DNA from: Dactylorhiza incarnata
Taxonomy: Eukaryota > Streptophyta > Magnoliopsida > Asparagales > Orchidaceae
Assembly: GCA_033032865.1 (NCBI GenBank)
Contig: JAWHQI010000165.1
Span: 3,049,001-3,113,000, forward strand
DNA length: 64,000 bases
Direction: 5' to 3'
Each line of letters opens with the position of its first letter. Position 1 is the stretch's first letter. The notes beneath the pieces were generated by a model. That model was not told the DNA's origin and did no database searches. It worked only from the letters and a program-made list of their open reading frames with translations. Positions 23,749-35,438 of this stretch are shown here, piece after piece. A program made the position numbers and the translations under genes.

Positions 23749-26559
23749 CTAAGAGAAGAGGCTAGGATGAGTCTCTCTCATAGCAGACTCCAATTCCCAA
23801 GTTGCGCTTTCGACACCCTGATTCTTCCAAAGAACCTTAACCATTGGGATCGTCTTCCTTCGCAACACACGCTCCTGAGTCTCCAAGATTCGGACCGGCT
23901 CTTCAACATAAGAAAGATTGGGTTGCAAAACGGGCACTGAATCAAGAACAAGCCGATCACTACGCAAACACTTCCTCAACTGGCTTACATGAAACACATC
24001 GTGAACATTAGGGAAGGAAGCAGGCAAATCCAATCTATACGCTGACACTCCAATGCGCTCCACAATCTGGAAAGGTCCCACATACCGGGGATCCAACTTG
24101 TGGTTCCTTCCAAACCTCTTAACACCAGGCATCGGAGAAACTTTCAAGAACACCCTGTCTCCAACGGCAAACTCTAAATCCACTCTTCTTCGATTCGCAT
24201 ACTTCTCATACCGCTCCTGAGCAATACGGAGCTTCTCGCGGATATGAGTCACAGCAACATTCATCTCTTCCAAAGCCTCTGGGCCTAGCAAGGGACCCTC
24301 ACCAACCTCGGCCCAAAACAACGGAGTCCGACAACGCCTCCCATACAGAGCCTCAAATGGGGCCATTTGAAGGCTTTCTTGATAACTGTTATTATACGCG
24401 AACTCCATCAAACCAAGCCGCTTATCCCAAGCTCCTCCATGATCTAAGATATAGCATCTTATCATATCTTCTAAAATCTGATTTACTCTTTCTGTCTGAC
24501 CATTGGTTTGGGGATGATAAGCGGTAGAGTACCTAAGGTCAGAACCCAAGGCTCCCTGCAAACTCTGCCAGAATCGAGACGTATACCTCGAGTCTCGGTC
24601 CGACACAATGCTCACAGGCACACCATGCAATCTGATAACTTCATCCAAATACAGCTCTGCTATTTTCTCCATCGAGTATCCAATCTTAAACGGCACAAAG
24701 TGAGCACACTTTGTCAAGCGATCTACTATAACCCACACCGAGTCATGACCACTGGGAGATCTCGGCAAACCGGTAATGAAGTCCATCGAAATACTCTCCC
24801 ACTTCCAGCTTGGAATATCTAACGGGTTCAACTTACCTCCAGGCCTCTTATGATCCGCTTTCACGCGCTGACAAGTTAAACATTCAGACACATACTTCGC
24901 TATATCATTCTTCATACCCGACCACCAAACGATCTGCTTCAGATCCTTATACATTTTCGTGGAACCAGGATGATAGGAAACACTAGAATTATGCGCCTCG
25001 CTACAGATCTTTGTCTGAATTTCTTCCAACGCGGGGACGCAATATCTGCCTCGGTACCTCAAAATATCCTTATCATCGATTGAAAAATCTGGTAATTCTC
25101 CTTTCTCGGTTCTACTTCGAAGATGCTGCAAGTCAGGATCTTCCTTCTGATGCAGCCTAGTAAGGGCAATCCAAGAAGGCTCTTCAACCTCTAAGCTCGA
25201 AGGTGCGGTACAACTACCGACTGAGATATCCATCAACATAAACTCCTCTACTAAGGACTGCACTGAGAGATTGAAGATATGTGCAGTTTTCCGGCTCAGG
25301 GCATCGGCCACCACATTAGCCTTACCCGGATGGTACAGAATATCTACTTCATAATCCGCCACATACTCCAGCCACCTCCGCTGGCGCAGATTCAGCTCCT
25401 TCTGGGTGAAGACATACTTCAGACTTTTATGATCTGTGAAAATCTTGCATGACACTCCATATAATAGGTGTCTCCAAAGCTTCAAAGCATAGATTACTGC
25501 GGCGAATTCTAAGTCATGCGTAGGGTAATTCTTTTCATGAACCTTCAATTGTCTAGACCCATAAGCAATCACCTTCCCTTCTTGCATCAACACACATCCC
25601 AGTCCAATGTGAGATGCGTCTACATAAACTGCATACTCGACTCCTTCGATCGGCAATGCCAACACCGGAGCACTACACAAACGCCTCTTCAATTCCTGAA
25701 AGGCCTCTTCGCACTTATCGCTCCAAACAAAAGCAGTATTCTTCTGGGTAAGCTTAGTCAAGGGTGCGGACAGCACTGAAAATCCTTGGACAAATCTCCT
25801 GTAGTACCCGGCCAACCCTAGGAAACTCCTTATCTCCTTAGGCGTCGAAGGCGTCTTCCAATCCAATACGGCAGAAATTTTAGCGGGGTCTACCGTAATT
25901 CCATCTTTGTTCACCACATGACCCAGGAAGGACACCTGAGAAAGCCAGAATTCGCACTTACTCAGCTTCGCAAACAACTTGTGCTCTCTAAGAGTAGACA
26001 ACACTAAGCGCAAATGCATAGCATGCTCCTCAGCACTCCTAGAATAAACCAGCACATCATCTATGAATACCACCACAAAATGGTCCAGAAAATCCTTGAA
26101 CACGCGGTTCATCATGTCCATAAATGCAGAGGGTGCATTTGTCAAACCAAATGACATGACTAGAAACTCAAAATGGCCATACCGGGAACGAAAGGCAGTC
26201 CGGGGAACGTCCGACTCACGGATCCTCAACTGATGGTAACCTGATCGAAGATCAATCTTTGAAAACACCGTGCTACCACGCAACTGATCAAACAGATCAT
26301 CTATCCTTGGCAACGGATACCTGTTCTTGATGGTCACTTTGTTTAATTCTCTATAGTCTATGCACAATCTCATGGAACCGTCCTTCTTTTTCACGAACAA
26401 AACCGGAGCACCCCAGGGAGAAGAACTTGGCCTAATGAAACCACACTGCAACAACTCATCTAACTGAGTTCGCAACTCTTCTAACTCGCGCGGGGCCATA
26501 CGGTACGGTGCCCTAGCAATTGGACGAGTACCAGGCTCAAGATCAATAACGAACTCCAC
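23749..26559 (-). CDS. Element E pol: RT, RNase H, integrase, chromodomain
   Basis: A 936-codon uninterrupted frame. RT lies at about residues 25-200 ([48 protein letters not shown], catalytic FIDDVLVYS). RNase H follows at about 305-435 ([39 protein letters not shown]). Integrase has an H2C2 finger, [19 protein letters not shown] and the third catalytic Glu in NGQTERVNQ. The end has the [11 protein letters not shown] border, then a chromodomain ([20 protein letters not shown]... WELE), thought to steer insertion to heterochromatin. The first Met is not the true start: sequence is continuous with the protease except for one TGA at 26614-26616. All catalytic motifs look intact. Confidence 0.93.
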   Translation of the reverse strand: MEFVIDLEPGTRPIARAPYRMAPRELEELRTQLDELLQCGFIRPSSSPWGAPVLFVKKKDGSMRLCIDYRELNKVTIKNRYPLPRIDDLFDQLRGSTVFSKIDLRSGYHQLRIRESDVPRTAFRSRYGHFEFLVMSFGLTNAPSAFMDMMNRVFKDFLDHFVVVFIDDVLVYSRSAEEHAMHLRLVLSTLREHKLFAKLSKCEFWLSQVSFLGHVVNKDGITVDPAKISAVLDWKTPSTPKEIRSFLGLAGYYRRFVQGFSVLSAPLTKLTQKNTAFVWSDKCEEAFQELKRRLCSAPVLALPIEGVEYAVYVDASHIGLGCVLMQEGKVIAYGSRQLKVHEKNYPTHDLEFAAVIYALKLWRHLLYGVSCKIFTDHKSLKYVFTQKELNLRQRRWLEYVADYEVDILYHPGKANVVADALSRKTAHIFNLSVQSLVEEFMLMDISVGSCTAPSSLEVEEPSWIALTRLHQKEDPDLQHLRSRTEKGELPDFSIDDKDILRYRGRYCVPALEEIQTKICSEAHNSSVSYHPGSTKMYKDLKQIVWWSGMKNDIAKYVSECLTCQRVKADHKRPGGKLNPLDIPSWKWESISMDFITGLPRSPSGHDSVWVIVDRLTKCAHFVPFKIGYSMEKIAELYLDEVIRLHGVPVSIVSDRDSRYTSRFWQSLQGALGSDLRYSTAYHPQTNGQTERVNQILEDMIRCYILDHGGAWDKRLGLMEFAYNNSYQESLQMAPFEALYGRRCRTPLFWAEVGEGPLLGPEALEEMNVAVTHIREKLRIAQERYEKYANRRRVDLEFAVGDRVFLKVSPMPGVKRFGRNHKLDPRYVGPFQIVERIGVSAYRLDLPASFPNVHDVFHVSQLRKCLRSDRLVLDSVPVLQPNLSYVEEPVRILETQERVLRRKTIPMVKVLWKNQGVESATWELESAMRETHPSLFS

Positions 26560-27107
26560 ATCTCTAACGGGCGGGAGACCAGGGAGATTAGCAGGGAAGA
26601 CATCGGGAAACTCTCACACCACCAGAATATCCTCGATACACGGCGAACCACCAACAGCTTCTACTACAGAAACAAGGTAAGCCAAACAACCGGAAATTAA
26701 CAGTTTCCGAGCACATACCGCAGAAATTATCGAAGAACTCTGGTACGGAGAACCAAAAACGCTCATGGGTTGACCGTTGTCCATCACGAAGTCCAGACGC
26801 TTTTCCTTGCATCGGATGACCGCATCATAACTGGACAACCAGTCCATACCCAATATTACGTCAAAGTCTTCTAAGTCCAACACTTTGAGATCAGCAACAG
26901 CCAAGAAATCTCCTAAGAGAACGGGGCAACTTCGGACGCACTGGTTCGAGGACACCAGATCACCAGAAGGGAACTTAATGAGAAATGAATCGTTGCCCAG
27001 CTCAGGGGTCAAACGGTGACGCTCAATGAAGGCCCTTGCTACGAATGAATGGGTAGCACCCGAATCGAACAGAACACGCGCCCAACGATTCTTTACCTTA
27101 AATCTTC
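26560..27107 (-). pseudogene. Element E: aspartic protease and RT leader, one in-frame TGA
   Basis: Minus-strand frame from the predicted splice acceptor (27107) downward. The protease active site LFDSGATHSFV lies at about 27040-27075, then LGDFLAVADLKVLDLEDFDVILGMDWLSS, the flap/ILGMDWL signature of gypsy proteases. The frame continues to EDILVV and a single TGA at 26614-26616, then EFPDVFP, the usual protease-RT border, and joins the 936-codon frame. The TGA is consistent with one C-to-T deamination. There are three in-frame TAG codons upstream of 27107, inside the predicted intron. Apart from this TGA the polyprotein seems open. Confidence 0.85.
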
Positions 27108-27185
27108 CTATAAGCGCAAAGAGAAACTAGTCTAATACAGCAAACTAAAAAGGAAACAAGACAAAAAGTTGTCTTAAGGTCTAAC
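27108..27185 (-). other. Putative 78-nt intron between gag and protease of element E
   Basis: On the minus strand the gag frame reaches CAG|GTTAGA (donor at 27185) and a T-rich stretch ends in CTTATAG|GAAG (acceptor at 27108). The length is 78 nt, a multiple of three. Unspliced RNA meets TAG at once (27181-27183) and two more TAGs in frame, giving Gag only. Removing the segment leaves the frame open into the protease active site. Size and T-richness fit short plant introns. Splicing is inferred; the border could otherwise be read by another recoding mechanism, but three stops argue against simple readthrough. Confidence 0.6.
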
Positions 27186-28413
27186 CTGCGATCACTTGGG
27201 TCGAAGACTGCGCTTGCTCCTGGGTTAACACGTTCAGCTTTCCTCTTCCTTTATCCTGATGTTGCGGCGGCGGCAAGGTTCGAAGCGGAACAGGCTGCAA
27301 CGGGGGTTGAATCAGCGGGCATTGGAACTTCATGTGCCCCTTCTGCTTGCACTGGAAGCAGACTTTATCTTTGGTCCAACACTGGGCCACATCATGCCCT
27401 TTCTGCCTGCACAACTGGCAGAGCACCTCACCCTTCGGAGCACCCTGGATTGCTAGCACTCGCTGCTGCTTCTGAGCTCCCTTCCTCTTGAAACATTTCT
27501 CCACTGGATGGCCGGGGCGGCCACAGAAGCTACACACCTCTCCGCTCCTTTTCTTTGGAGCCGAGCTAGATACCTTGGGGGTCTCCCCCTCTTCGACTTT
27601 CCTCTTGTCCTTTTTCATTAGAGCACCCCGATTCTTGGCGTTGTCGATAGCCTCGACTTTCAGCGTTGCTTCTACCATTTCAGCATAACTTTCAGATTTA
27701 TAAGCACTCGCCAACTGCTGAATATCGCTACGAAGACCTCCAAGAAATCGCTTCATTCTTCCGGCCTCAGAAGCCACTAAATCTGGAGCAAATCTGCTCA
27801 ACTTGCAGAACTCGATCTCATATTCACTAACCGTGAGTTGTCTTTGCTTCAGGTGCAGAAAATTATTCATTAAACGGTCTTGCTCGAGCGACGGCAAGAA
27901 TTTCTTTAACACCATCGCCTTGAACGACTCCCACGAACATCCACCCACGAGATTTTCCCTCTCCCTGATCCACCAGCTCTTAGCAAGTCCTTTCAGTTGG
28001 TAAGCGGCGACCATCACCTTTTGGTCTGCAGAGATTCCTGAGTACGAAAACATCTCCTCAATGGCGACAAACCAGTCATCTAATGCCATGAAACCTGCTC
28101 TTCCGTCAAATGTAGGAGGTCCCAACCTTTGAAAATGCGAAATGAAATTCATTTCCGGAGGTATCGCTACTGGGGGTACCAAGGGAGCAGGAGGGGTAGG
28201 TACAGTCTGTCCTACTACTGGGGCCTGCACTACGAGTTGCTGCCTAGCACCGGCAGCCAACAATGCCTCCACCTGCGACTGCATCGCAACCATCTGCCTT
28301 GTCAGAGTCTCATTGCTCTGGCGCAGGCTCTCGATCAAGGCTTCACTCTGCGCACCCGAAGACTCGCCCTCCGACTGGGGGGTCGACCTAGTCGCAACAC
28401 GCCTCCGAGACAT
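27181..28413 (-). CDS. Element E gag
   Basis: 410 codons from ATG at 28413 to TAG at 27181-27183, uninterrupted. The N-terminus has a short coiled coil (LIESLRQSNETLTRQMVAMQSQVEALLAAG) and then the retrotransposon gag domain (FQRLGPPTFDGRAGFMALDDWFVAIEEMF, KMVMVAAYQLKG-like helix, FLPSLEQDRLMNNFLHLKQ), about residues 90-240. Three CCHC knuckles follow at about 294-307 (CSFCGRPGHPVEKC), 332-345 (CQLCRQKGHDVAQC) and 352-365 (CFQCKQKGHMKFQC); three rather than one is worth noting. Gag forms the particle and binds RNA. It lies 683 bp downstream of the 5' LTR. Confidence 0.95.
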   Translation of the reverse strand: MSRRRVATRSTPQSEGESSGAQSEALIESLRQSNETLTRQMVAMQSQVEALLAAGARQQLVVQAPVVGQTVPTPPAPLVPPVAIPPEMNFISHFQRLGPPTFDGRAGFMALDDWFVAIEEMFSYSGISADQKVMVAAYQLKGLAKSWWIRERENLVGGCSWESFKAMVLKKFLPSLEQDRLMNNFLHLKQRQLTVSEYEIEFCKLSRFAPDLVASEAGRMKRFLGGLRSDIQQLASAYKSESYAEMVEATLKVEAIDNAKNRGALMKKDKRKVEEGETPKVSSSAPKKRSGEVCSFCGRPGHPVEKCFKRKGAQKQQRVLAIQGAPKGEVLCQLCRQKGHDVAQCWTKDKVCFQCKQKGHMKFQCPLIQPPLQPVPLRTLPPPQHQDKGRGKLNVLTQEQAQSSTQVIAG

Positions 28414-29082
28414 CTCTGCTAATACGCATAAACCTCTAATTAAAACTTAACCTTACACTAGAACTACACTGCTTGTTTCAGAACATACATGTACGGTTAC
28501 TTGCCATTTCCACTACCTTTCTCTGGGATATTTTCATGATGATATGCTAAATTCAGGAACGATACTACATCGTCCCACTTGACTCATGTGCAAGGGGCAT
28601 GAATGCATGAAATTTCTATTCGTTTTGAAATCATGTGTGTACGAATGTCATCATGTAAATCTTTAGCTTGGCACGTGTGCTTTATGCGATGTTATGATAT
28701 GTATGTTGTGCTATGCATTCTAAGAAAAGCCTTAATGCATGTTATGAGCGGCGTACACATGAAATATTATGCATCCCATACTACATAATATCGAATGTAA
28801 CGAAAAAAGAAAACGTGCTAATGGGCATCCATGTGATGATGGTTATGCATCCCATACTACATAACCGTCACATGTTGCCACCTATGGTGGATCCATATAC
28901 AAACACATATTATGCATCCCATACTACATAATATGCCCCGTATACTTCTTATCATGCTATGAGTGTAGTGTTCATGCTTCAGCCAAGACGTACTGATGAC
29001 ACATCGGTGTGTGTATGCAATGAAACCAAATAACTAAACTATATCAGAATTAGTCGCTCGACCAACTTGTCGAACCAACCTC
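28414..29082 (-). other. Element E 5' leader
   Basis: Untranslated leader between primer-binding site and gag. It holds three copies of a 22-bp sequence (TTATGCATCC...CTACATAA, ends complementary) at 28767-28788, 28843-28864 and 28910-28931. Short frames here have no resemblance to protein families. RNA packaging signals would be expected in such a leader. Confidence 0.8.
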
Positions 29083-29096
29083 CCTCTGATACCAAC
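29083..29096 (-). other. Element E primer-binding site
   Basis: The minus strand reads GTTGGTATCAGA directly at the 5' LTR, complementary to initiator tRNA-Met. Confidence 0.92.
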
Positions 29097-31866
29097 TGTC
29101 ACAACCCGCATTTTCTCCGAATTTAAGAATATCAGAGTAAGAGAAAATGCGCGTCATGATGCCACGTCATGCAGGAGACAACTGCAGACGCTCAGGCGGA
29201 AACCTCTTACTTATTAATTCAAATCATGATCACATGGAAATTTATCGTTTGGGAACCATTTATTAGAGTTTTAGGGGAAGAGCTGTGTCTCTCAGCTCGT
29301 GGATCAACTAGTCCACCAAGAAAAATATATTATATTTGCAGCGGAAAATACTTGATTTGACTCATTTTAAGGTCCTATGTGCACGTGATGATAGGACATA
29401 AGGTAAATGATATGCTTATGTCTAGGCGTAGTATAAGTGTAGAAAATACCTTTAGGTCACTTTAAATATAAGGGTTTTGCAGTTAAAATGATGTGATATG
29501 GAGATGAAGAAAGTCATTTTATAACTATAATGCACCTAGACATAAATCATTCCCAGAGATTAAGATGTATCAAGTCATAAAGTAGTGGCATAAAACTGGC
29601 AAATAAACTATAAAGTACCAAAAGAGGCACAATGGGCGCCAACAAATTGACACTAACCCATTGGCCTAAACTAGTATGTCTGAACAAGAAGAAAGCTGAC
29701 CACAACAGCTACCTCGCAGCAGCGGGGTGAACAACTACCAAAACTCTGAACTTCAGGCTACACCACTAGCCGTTACGGCTCTGAACCTGAGGCATTCAAT
29801 AAAACAAAGAACGCCTCAGCAAGGAATTACAAGTGGCAGAAAACTAGCAGGAAAACAAGCAAGGCATAAGGGGTACCAACCCAAGCCAAATTTACCGAAA
29901 GAGAGCTCCAAACAAAGAACCAACAAGCATCAAGTGCACTATATACCAAAAGAGGAACAAACATGTTCATTTATTTAGTTTTATCAATTAAAGGGACTGA
30001 TCAGCTCAAATTATACGGGAGCGGTTAACTACCTCCGCTACCCCAAGCCCAAAAGCAGGTGGGGGTACCACTAGACCCAACCACCCAAACACGACTACCG
30101 TGCAAGGCTATAACATTTCCCCCACTGTCCCCCAAACACAACTACTGTGAAGGGCTAAAGACAGTAGTTCTTATTACTTAAATTTTATTTAAACACGGGA
30201 CGCAGCCCGAAAGGATAATCACTGGAAGGCCCTAAGAAAATAGGGTCAAGGCAAAGTACACCTCGATCAATATGAATCATAAGAGTAACTCAAATGTTAA
30301 CAGACCACAACGAGTAAAAGAATACAAACAAGAGGGTTCAAAGATCAGGAGCACCGAAGGGACACTGGCAATCATCTTGGTGCACTAGAGAGGACAAAAG
30401 ATTAAAACATGGAAATCACAACGAAATCACATGCGCACCTGGCGGGGTTCCAAGGGGTCGCGCCCCTGGCGGGGTCTTAGGGGCAGAGCCCCTAACGGGG
30501 TCCAAGGGGCAGCGCCCCTAGCGGTGGTCTCGCTGACCGATCAGCGAGCGGGGTCAAGGGGCAGAGCCCTTGCGGGGTGCGGGGTGCGGGGTGCGGGGTA
30601 GAGCCCCGTCCAAAATTTTGAAATCCCACCACCAGAAACCACACAAAAATCACATCAAAATTTAGGACTTCTCGAAAACTACAAGGAATTTCTCGAGAGA
30701 CAAAAGGATTTCTCGAGAGAAAGGAAATTTGATTTCTCGAGGGGGAGGCAGGGATTTCTCGAGGGATGAGGGAATGTCTTGAGAGCTCAAGGATTTCTCG
30801 AGAGGAGCATTTCTCGAGAGGAAGGCAGTTTCTCGAGAGATGAGAGTGATTTCTCGAGAGAAGCATTTCTCGAGAGGGAGGCAGTTTCTCGAGAGATGAG
30901 AGTGATTTCTCGAGAGATAGGCAATTTCTCGAGACATCTGGAATTAGCAAGAAGAAAGAAAATGGGAGTTTATCCAGTTCACGGTTTTCTCCAGGGAAAA
31001 ACTATCCGATGCTTAGCGAGGAAGAACAATCAAGAATGCTTACTACCAAACCAACACTCCAAGACTTAAGTTAAACCGTGCGACATGAAATCGACACAAG
31101 CGAAACAATACTTCAAGAAACGAAAGAGAAGGAGGAGGAAGCCACTTGCCTTAAACCTCGCAAACTCGAAGACCTCCGCTCCGAAAGCTATGGATCGGCT
31201 AGGGAAACACACGAGCACAGATTCCTGAAACTTTTTGGATCAAAAGAAGGGGTTAGGTCACCACCAAAGCTCCCAAAACTCCACGGAACGAGAAAGGCTT
31301 ACCGCTAGAACGAAGACCTCGCCGAGAGCTTTCCAAATCTTCAAACCAAACTCGATTCCGACCACTACAGCCCTAGGAATCGCCGGTTGAAGGCTCCACG
31401 AAGTTCCGCTCTCGCCCTAACCCTCGGCGGCTGCTTTTGATCGAGGAAGAGGAAGAATAGGGAAAGGGGAAGGCTTTAGGCTTATATATAAACCTAAATT
31501 TGTTATTTAAATAATTAATTAATTCCCCAATTTACTTAAACTGCGAGGGCGACCAAAACACCTCGGATTTCTATGAAATTCGCACCCTAGCTGAAAAACG
31601 GCGCTACGAATCCAACGGCGAAGTCAGAATTCCATTCCGACGAGCCAAACTCCAGATAAAGCCTTCCAAAGCTAAAATCTTGATATCCACTCAAAATCTT
31701 CACTTTAACTCGAAACGACGCGAAATCTCGCACGCTTGACCTAAATCACAAGCTTTAACTAAGCTAAAACTCGAAACACTACCAGACGAGCTGACATAAC
31801 GCCCTTACGCCAAAATTATGACATAGAGGGTACGTAAAATAATTAACGAAAATCAGGGGCGTTACA
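29097..31866 (-). repeat. Element E 5' LTR
   Basis: 2770 bp, partner of 20882-23643. The minus-strand TATATAA is near 31482-31488, about 380 bp from the 5' end of the LTR. The GC-rich block is at 30449-30606 and the CTCGAG array (12 cores) at 30680-30940, both downstream of the TATA box. Confidence 0.96.
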
Positions 31867-32810
31867 TCATATTTGGCTCTATTGATTCAAATCTATGCAA
31901 AAGGTTTTCTAACCTAATGCAATCTAAATTTGAAATGAGTAGTATGGGTGAGTTATCATACTTCCTTGGTCTTCAAGTGAAGCAAACTCCAAATGGCATA
32001 TTCATATCACAATCCAAGTATGCTAAGGAATTAGTGAAAAGGTTTGGTATGTCTGATGCTTCCACCATGAAAACACCCATGCCCTCAAATGATGTTGTTG
32101 ATACTGATGAATCAGGGAAACCTGTTGATCAGAAAGTATATAGAGCAATTGTTGGCTCATTACTTTATTTAATAGCAAGTAGGCCTGATATAATGTTTGC
32201 TACATGTATTTGTGCTAGGTTCCAAGTTAACCCCAAAGAATCTCACCTAATTTTACTAAAAAGAATTTTTGAGATATATAAAGGGTTGTCCAAATCTAGG
32301 ACTATGGTATCCAACAGCTTTAGAATTTGAATTATCTGGATTCTCAGATTCTGATTATGCTGGATGCAGAGTAGACAGGAAAAGCACATCAGGAACTTGC
32401 CAGTTTCTTGGTGATAGGCTTGTGTCTTGGTTTTGTAAGAAACAAACATCTGTGTCTACATCAACAGCTGAAGCAGAATATATTGCTGCAGGCAGTTGCT
32501 GCTCACAGATACTGTGGATACAAAATCAACTCCTAGATTATGGTATCAATCTAAATAATTCAATTATATTTTGTGACAATACTAGTGCAATATCTATAGC
32601 ACAAAATCCAGTTCTCCATAGTAGGACTAAACACATAGAAATTAGGCACCACTTTATCAGAGATAATGTGGATAAAAATAAAATTTGCCTACAATTCATT
32701 TCTACTGATTTGCAAAGGGCTGATATTTTCACCAAACCATTGGATGAAAAGAAACATATTTTCTTTATAAATCAGCTAGGAATGATAGATGGAGATTCAA
32801 TCTATTAAAA
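31867..32810 (+). pseudogene. Element D: RT C-terminus and RNase H, one frameshift
   Basis: This continues the RT frame cut at 20881. 31917-32330 shows FEMSSMGELSYFLGLQV, a typical copia thumb, then GSLLYLIASRPDIMFATCICAR. A one-base frame change near 32250-32290 leads into 32269-32808, which carries the RNase H motifs (DSDYAGCRVDRKSTSGTCQFLG, STAEAEYIAA, CDNTSAISIAQNPVLHSRTKHIEIRHHF, RADIFTKPLD) and ends in TAA. The end is the usual copia pol end, so nothing is fused downstream. Confidence 0.9.
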
Positions 32811-33761
32811 ATTAAATTTTCTACTTATCACATCTCTTCATCGAATTGAGATCGACAAAATCTAATCGTTCGTCGAACGGAGATCGATGAAGTCATCTAG
32901 ATCGTCGAACCGAGATCGACGAAAATTTATTTTTCGTCGACGCAGTTTTGATGAAGCTTTTGTTTCTGATCTTTCATTTTAATCAAATCTTTTACTTCAT
33001 TTTAACTGTCTGCCTACAGAATTGCCTCCCTTCCAGTTCCTTTGCACTTGATCTCTATTTTATTTTGCAAGAACATTAGCAATATTTCTTCAAAAAGATT
33101 GCATCCCTCCCTACCTCCTCATATGTCCCTTCTTCTAGGAGTCTTGCTTCAGGCCTTCCTGAAACTAGGCAGTGGGAGATGTCTCGAAGAAGCTCCTTTT
33201 TTGTTAGGGGGAGATACTTTCCTTTTGACAGAGGGAGATGTTTTGAAGAAACTCCTTTATGATAGGGGGAGATGTTTTATGAAGATGCTCAAAGTTTCAA
33301 GGGGAGATGCTGTATGAAAAAGAAAAAACATTCAGTTGATGAAGAAGCTTACAGCAGTTTGCAGTTTTAGTTTTTGTTTCAGATTCAGTTATGACAGATT
33401 CAAATGCAGATTGGTAGCAAAGCAGATTCAGATTATAAAGCTACACTTCAGATCAATAAATTCAGAAAGCTGAAAAATAGCAGATACAGCTCAGATATCA
33501 AATTCAGATATAGCAGATACAGTTCAGACAATCAAATTCATAAAGCTGAAGGCAATGTCAGAATTCAGAGAAAGTCAAAGGTTATATTTATTTGTTTTTA
33601 TTAGTTTTATTTTCAATGTAAAAATTTCAAAACTCAGAGTATTATATTTTATATCTGCTGAAATATTTAAAATCTATCAGATATATATGCTCTGTTGTTT
33701 TGTTGTTTATTTTATTATTCAAATTTTGTCAAATAGTGTCCTAACCCAAATAGAGGGAGAT
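32811..33761 (+). other. Element D 3' tract: dyads, repeated purine tracts, polypurine tract
   Basis: No coding signature. 32838-32960 has TTCGTCGA...TCGACGAA-type dyads like those in the gag tail. 33172-33320 has about five copies of a GGGGGAGATGTTTT-like purine tract followed by GAAGAAnCTCC, each resembling the true polypurine tract. 33390-33560 is a CAGATAC/TTCAGA-rich low-complexity stretch. The real tract, CCCAAATAGAGGGAGAT, ends at 33761 beside the LTR. Confidence 0.75.
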
Positions 33762-35438
33762 TGTTGGAACAACCCTATTACTGATTTGGGCTAGGATCAC
33801 TATCTGTTTATTAGGACTAAGTTGACCCCAACGTATAGTCTTAAGGGTCAAGGTTTTAGGCTGTTAGAACTAAGGGAAAGAATCAGTTTCTGCGTTCGAC
33901 GAACTCAATCTTGCGTTCGATGAACGGCATGCTCCTGTGTTCGACGAACTTGCCAAGGTTCTGCGTTCGACGAACTCATTCTGCGTTCGACGAACTCCTC
34001 TCTGTGTTCGACGAAATGCTCTCAGCGGTCGACGAAAGCTCGTCTCAGCGGTTGATGAACCTCGTCTCAGCGGTCTATGAACTTCAGTCTCAGAGGTTGA
34101 CCAAGACTCAGCGGTTGACCAAGTCTCAGCGTTCGACCAAGTCTCAGTGGTCGACGAATTGGTTCAGATCGACGAAAGTTTGTCTCGGTTCGACGAACTC
34201 AGTTCTTCCAGGAAGATTTAGCAGTTTATCTCTCAGTTCGACGACCTCCAGCTTGAGATCGACGAACTCCAGATTGTGTTCGACGAAATTTATTCTGATC
34301 GACGAATACTTTATTCAGTTCAGAATTTCAGAAGGATTACTTTTGTTTCATTCTCTGAACTCAGATCTTTTATCAGCAACGGATCTATTCTTCCAGATAA
34401 GTCAAGGATATTATATTTCCTTTTATTTATTCTTTTATTTCGAAAAGAGGTCGTTGACATATTCTTGGAAAAGGACACTTTCATGGAAAAGGAAAAGAAA
34501 TAAAGCGTGTCAGATTTACAGTTCCCAAAATATCTATTCAGAATATTTTATTCCTTAAATTAAGGGATTTGATTTTCAAATCAGTCAGAGATGTATTATC
34601 AAAAGAAAAAAAGAAGAAGATATACAGTAAAAACGGCATCACAGAATAATAGTACAGGAAAAAGAAAAGGAAGAGGAATACAGTCGAGAGGAAGAAGAAA
34701 GAAAATATATAGAAAAAGCTTCCAGTTCTTCATCTTCTTCAAGCAGCAATTTTATTCTCTGAGAACAACATCAAGACCTTCTCTAAGTCTCTGCTGCAAG
34801 TTCAGATCTTCAAAAGAGCAACAAACAATCTGAGAAACATTTTGTCTCTTAGATTCATCAACTATTAGGAAGATACAGGAAGATATTACTTTTAAGTGAA
34901 AGCTCCATCCTCAAACTGTCAACAAATTTCAATTAGACAGGGGAGCTTTACATCACACATTCCACTAGTCTTCTCTCAGATTATTGACAGAGAAGAACAT
35001 CTTAACCCTCTTTATCCCATTCTGTACAGGGTTATAACTCCCTTCAAAAGTTAACCCCTAGGTGGCAGGGCCCCTGAACAAAAACCTGTAGTTTGGTTAG
35101 AGCACCTTATCAAAAACTCATTGGTGTTTGGACACCTGATCAAAAATCCATTGGTGATAGGGCACCTGATCAAAAACCTAGTGGAATCCTACCAATGGTG
35201 GTAGAAGAGTAGACGTACCCAGGTTTATTGGGGAACTACTATAAAATCATTGTGTCCTCTGTGTTCTTGTTTATTTTTCTGTATTGTGTTGTGTGCTCTC
35301 TTTGTGTTTGTTTGTATAACTTACTAAATACACATATAAGTATCACTATTTTAATTCCGCTATAAAAATAAGTAAAAAACTTTTTAATACTCTATTCACC
35401 CCCCTCTAGAGTAACTTTAAGATCTAACCTCACTTTCA
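33762..35438 (+). repeat. Element D 3' LTR
   Basis: 1677 bp, partner of 14779-16468, TSD AAATT to the right (35439-35443). Half-site array at 33891-34310, TATA box at 35240-35246. Confidence 0.95.

Larger units (their letters stand above)
20882..31866 (-). mobile_element. Element E: young Tekay/Del-like Ty3/gypsy chromovirus
   Basis: LTRs at 20882-23643 (2762 bp) and 29097-31866 (2770 bp) start TGTCACAACCC and end GGGCGTTACA. A perfect TCATA duplication flanks the element (20877-20881, 31867-31871). By eye the LTRs differ by 12 substitutions, one 7-bp repeat-unit difference and one 1-bp indel. Orientation is minus. Gag has three CCHC fingers; pol has protease, RT, RNase H, integrase and a C-terminal chromodomain, which with the long LTR points to Tekay/Del (family knowledge). 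It is the latest layer of the nest. Total 10,985 bp. Confidence 0.96.
14779..35438 (+). mobile_element. Element D: SIRE-like Ty1/copia retrotransposon, split by element E
   Basis: LTRs at 14779-16468 and 33762-35438 start TGTTGGAAC and end CACTTTCA. A perfect duplication AAATT flanks the element (14774-14778, 35439-35443). Without E it is about 9.7 kb. Order: 5' LTR, initiator-Met binding site, gag with CCHC knuckle, protease, integrase, RT, RNase H, about 950 bp of 3' tract, purine tract, 3' LTR. The acidic serine-rich gag tail and GCSKHMTG protease suggest the SIRE/Maximus lineage (family knowledge). The LTRs differ by a few percent by eye, clearly more than those of E, as the nesting requires. 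Confidence 0.95.

Noticed and set aside
27108..27185. Readthrough of a gag stop codon in element E
   Set aside because: Three TAG codons lie in frame in a row, and the segment has intron-like borders; simple readthrough is unlikely.
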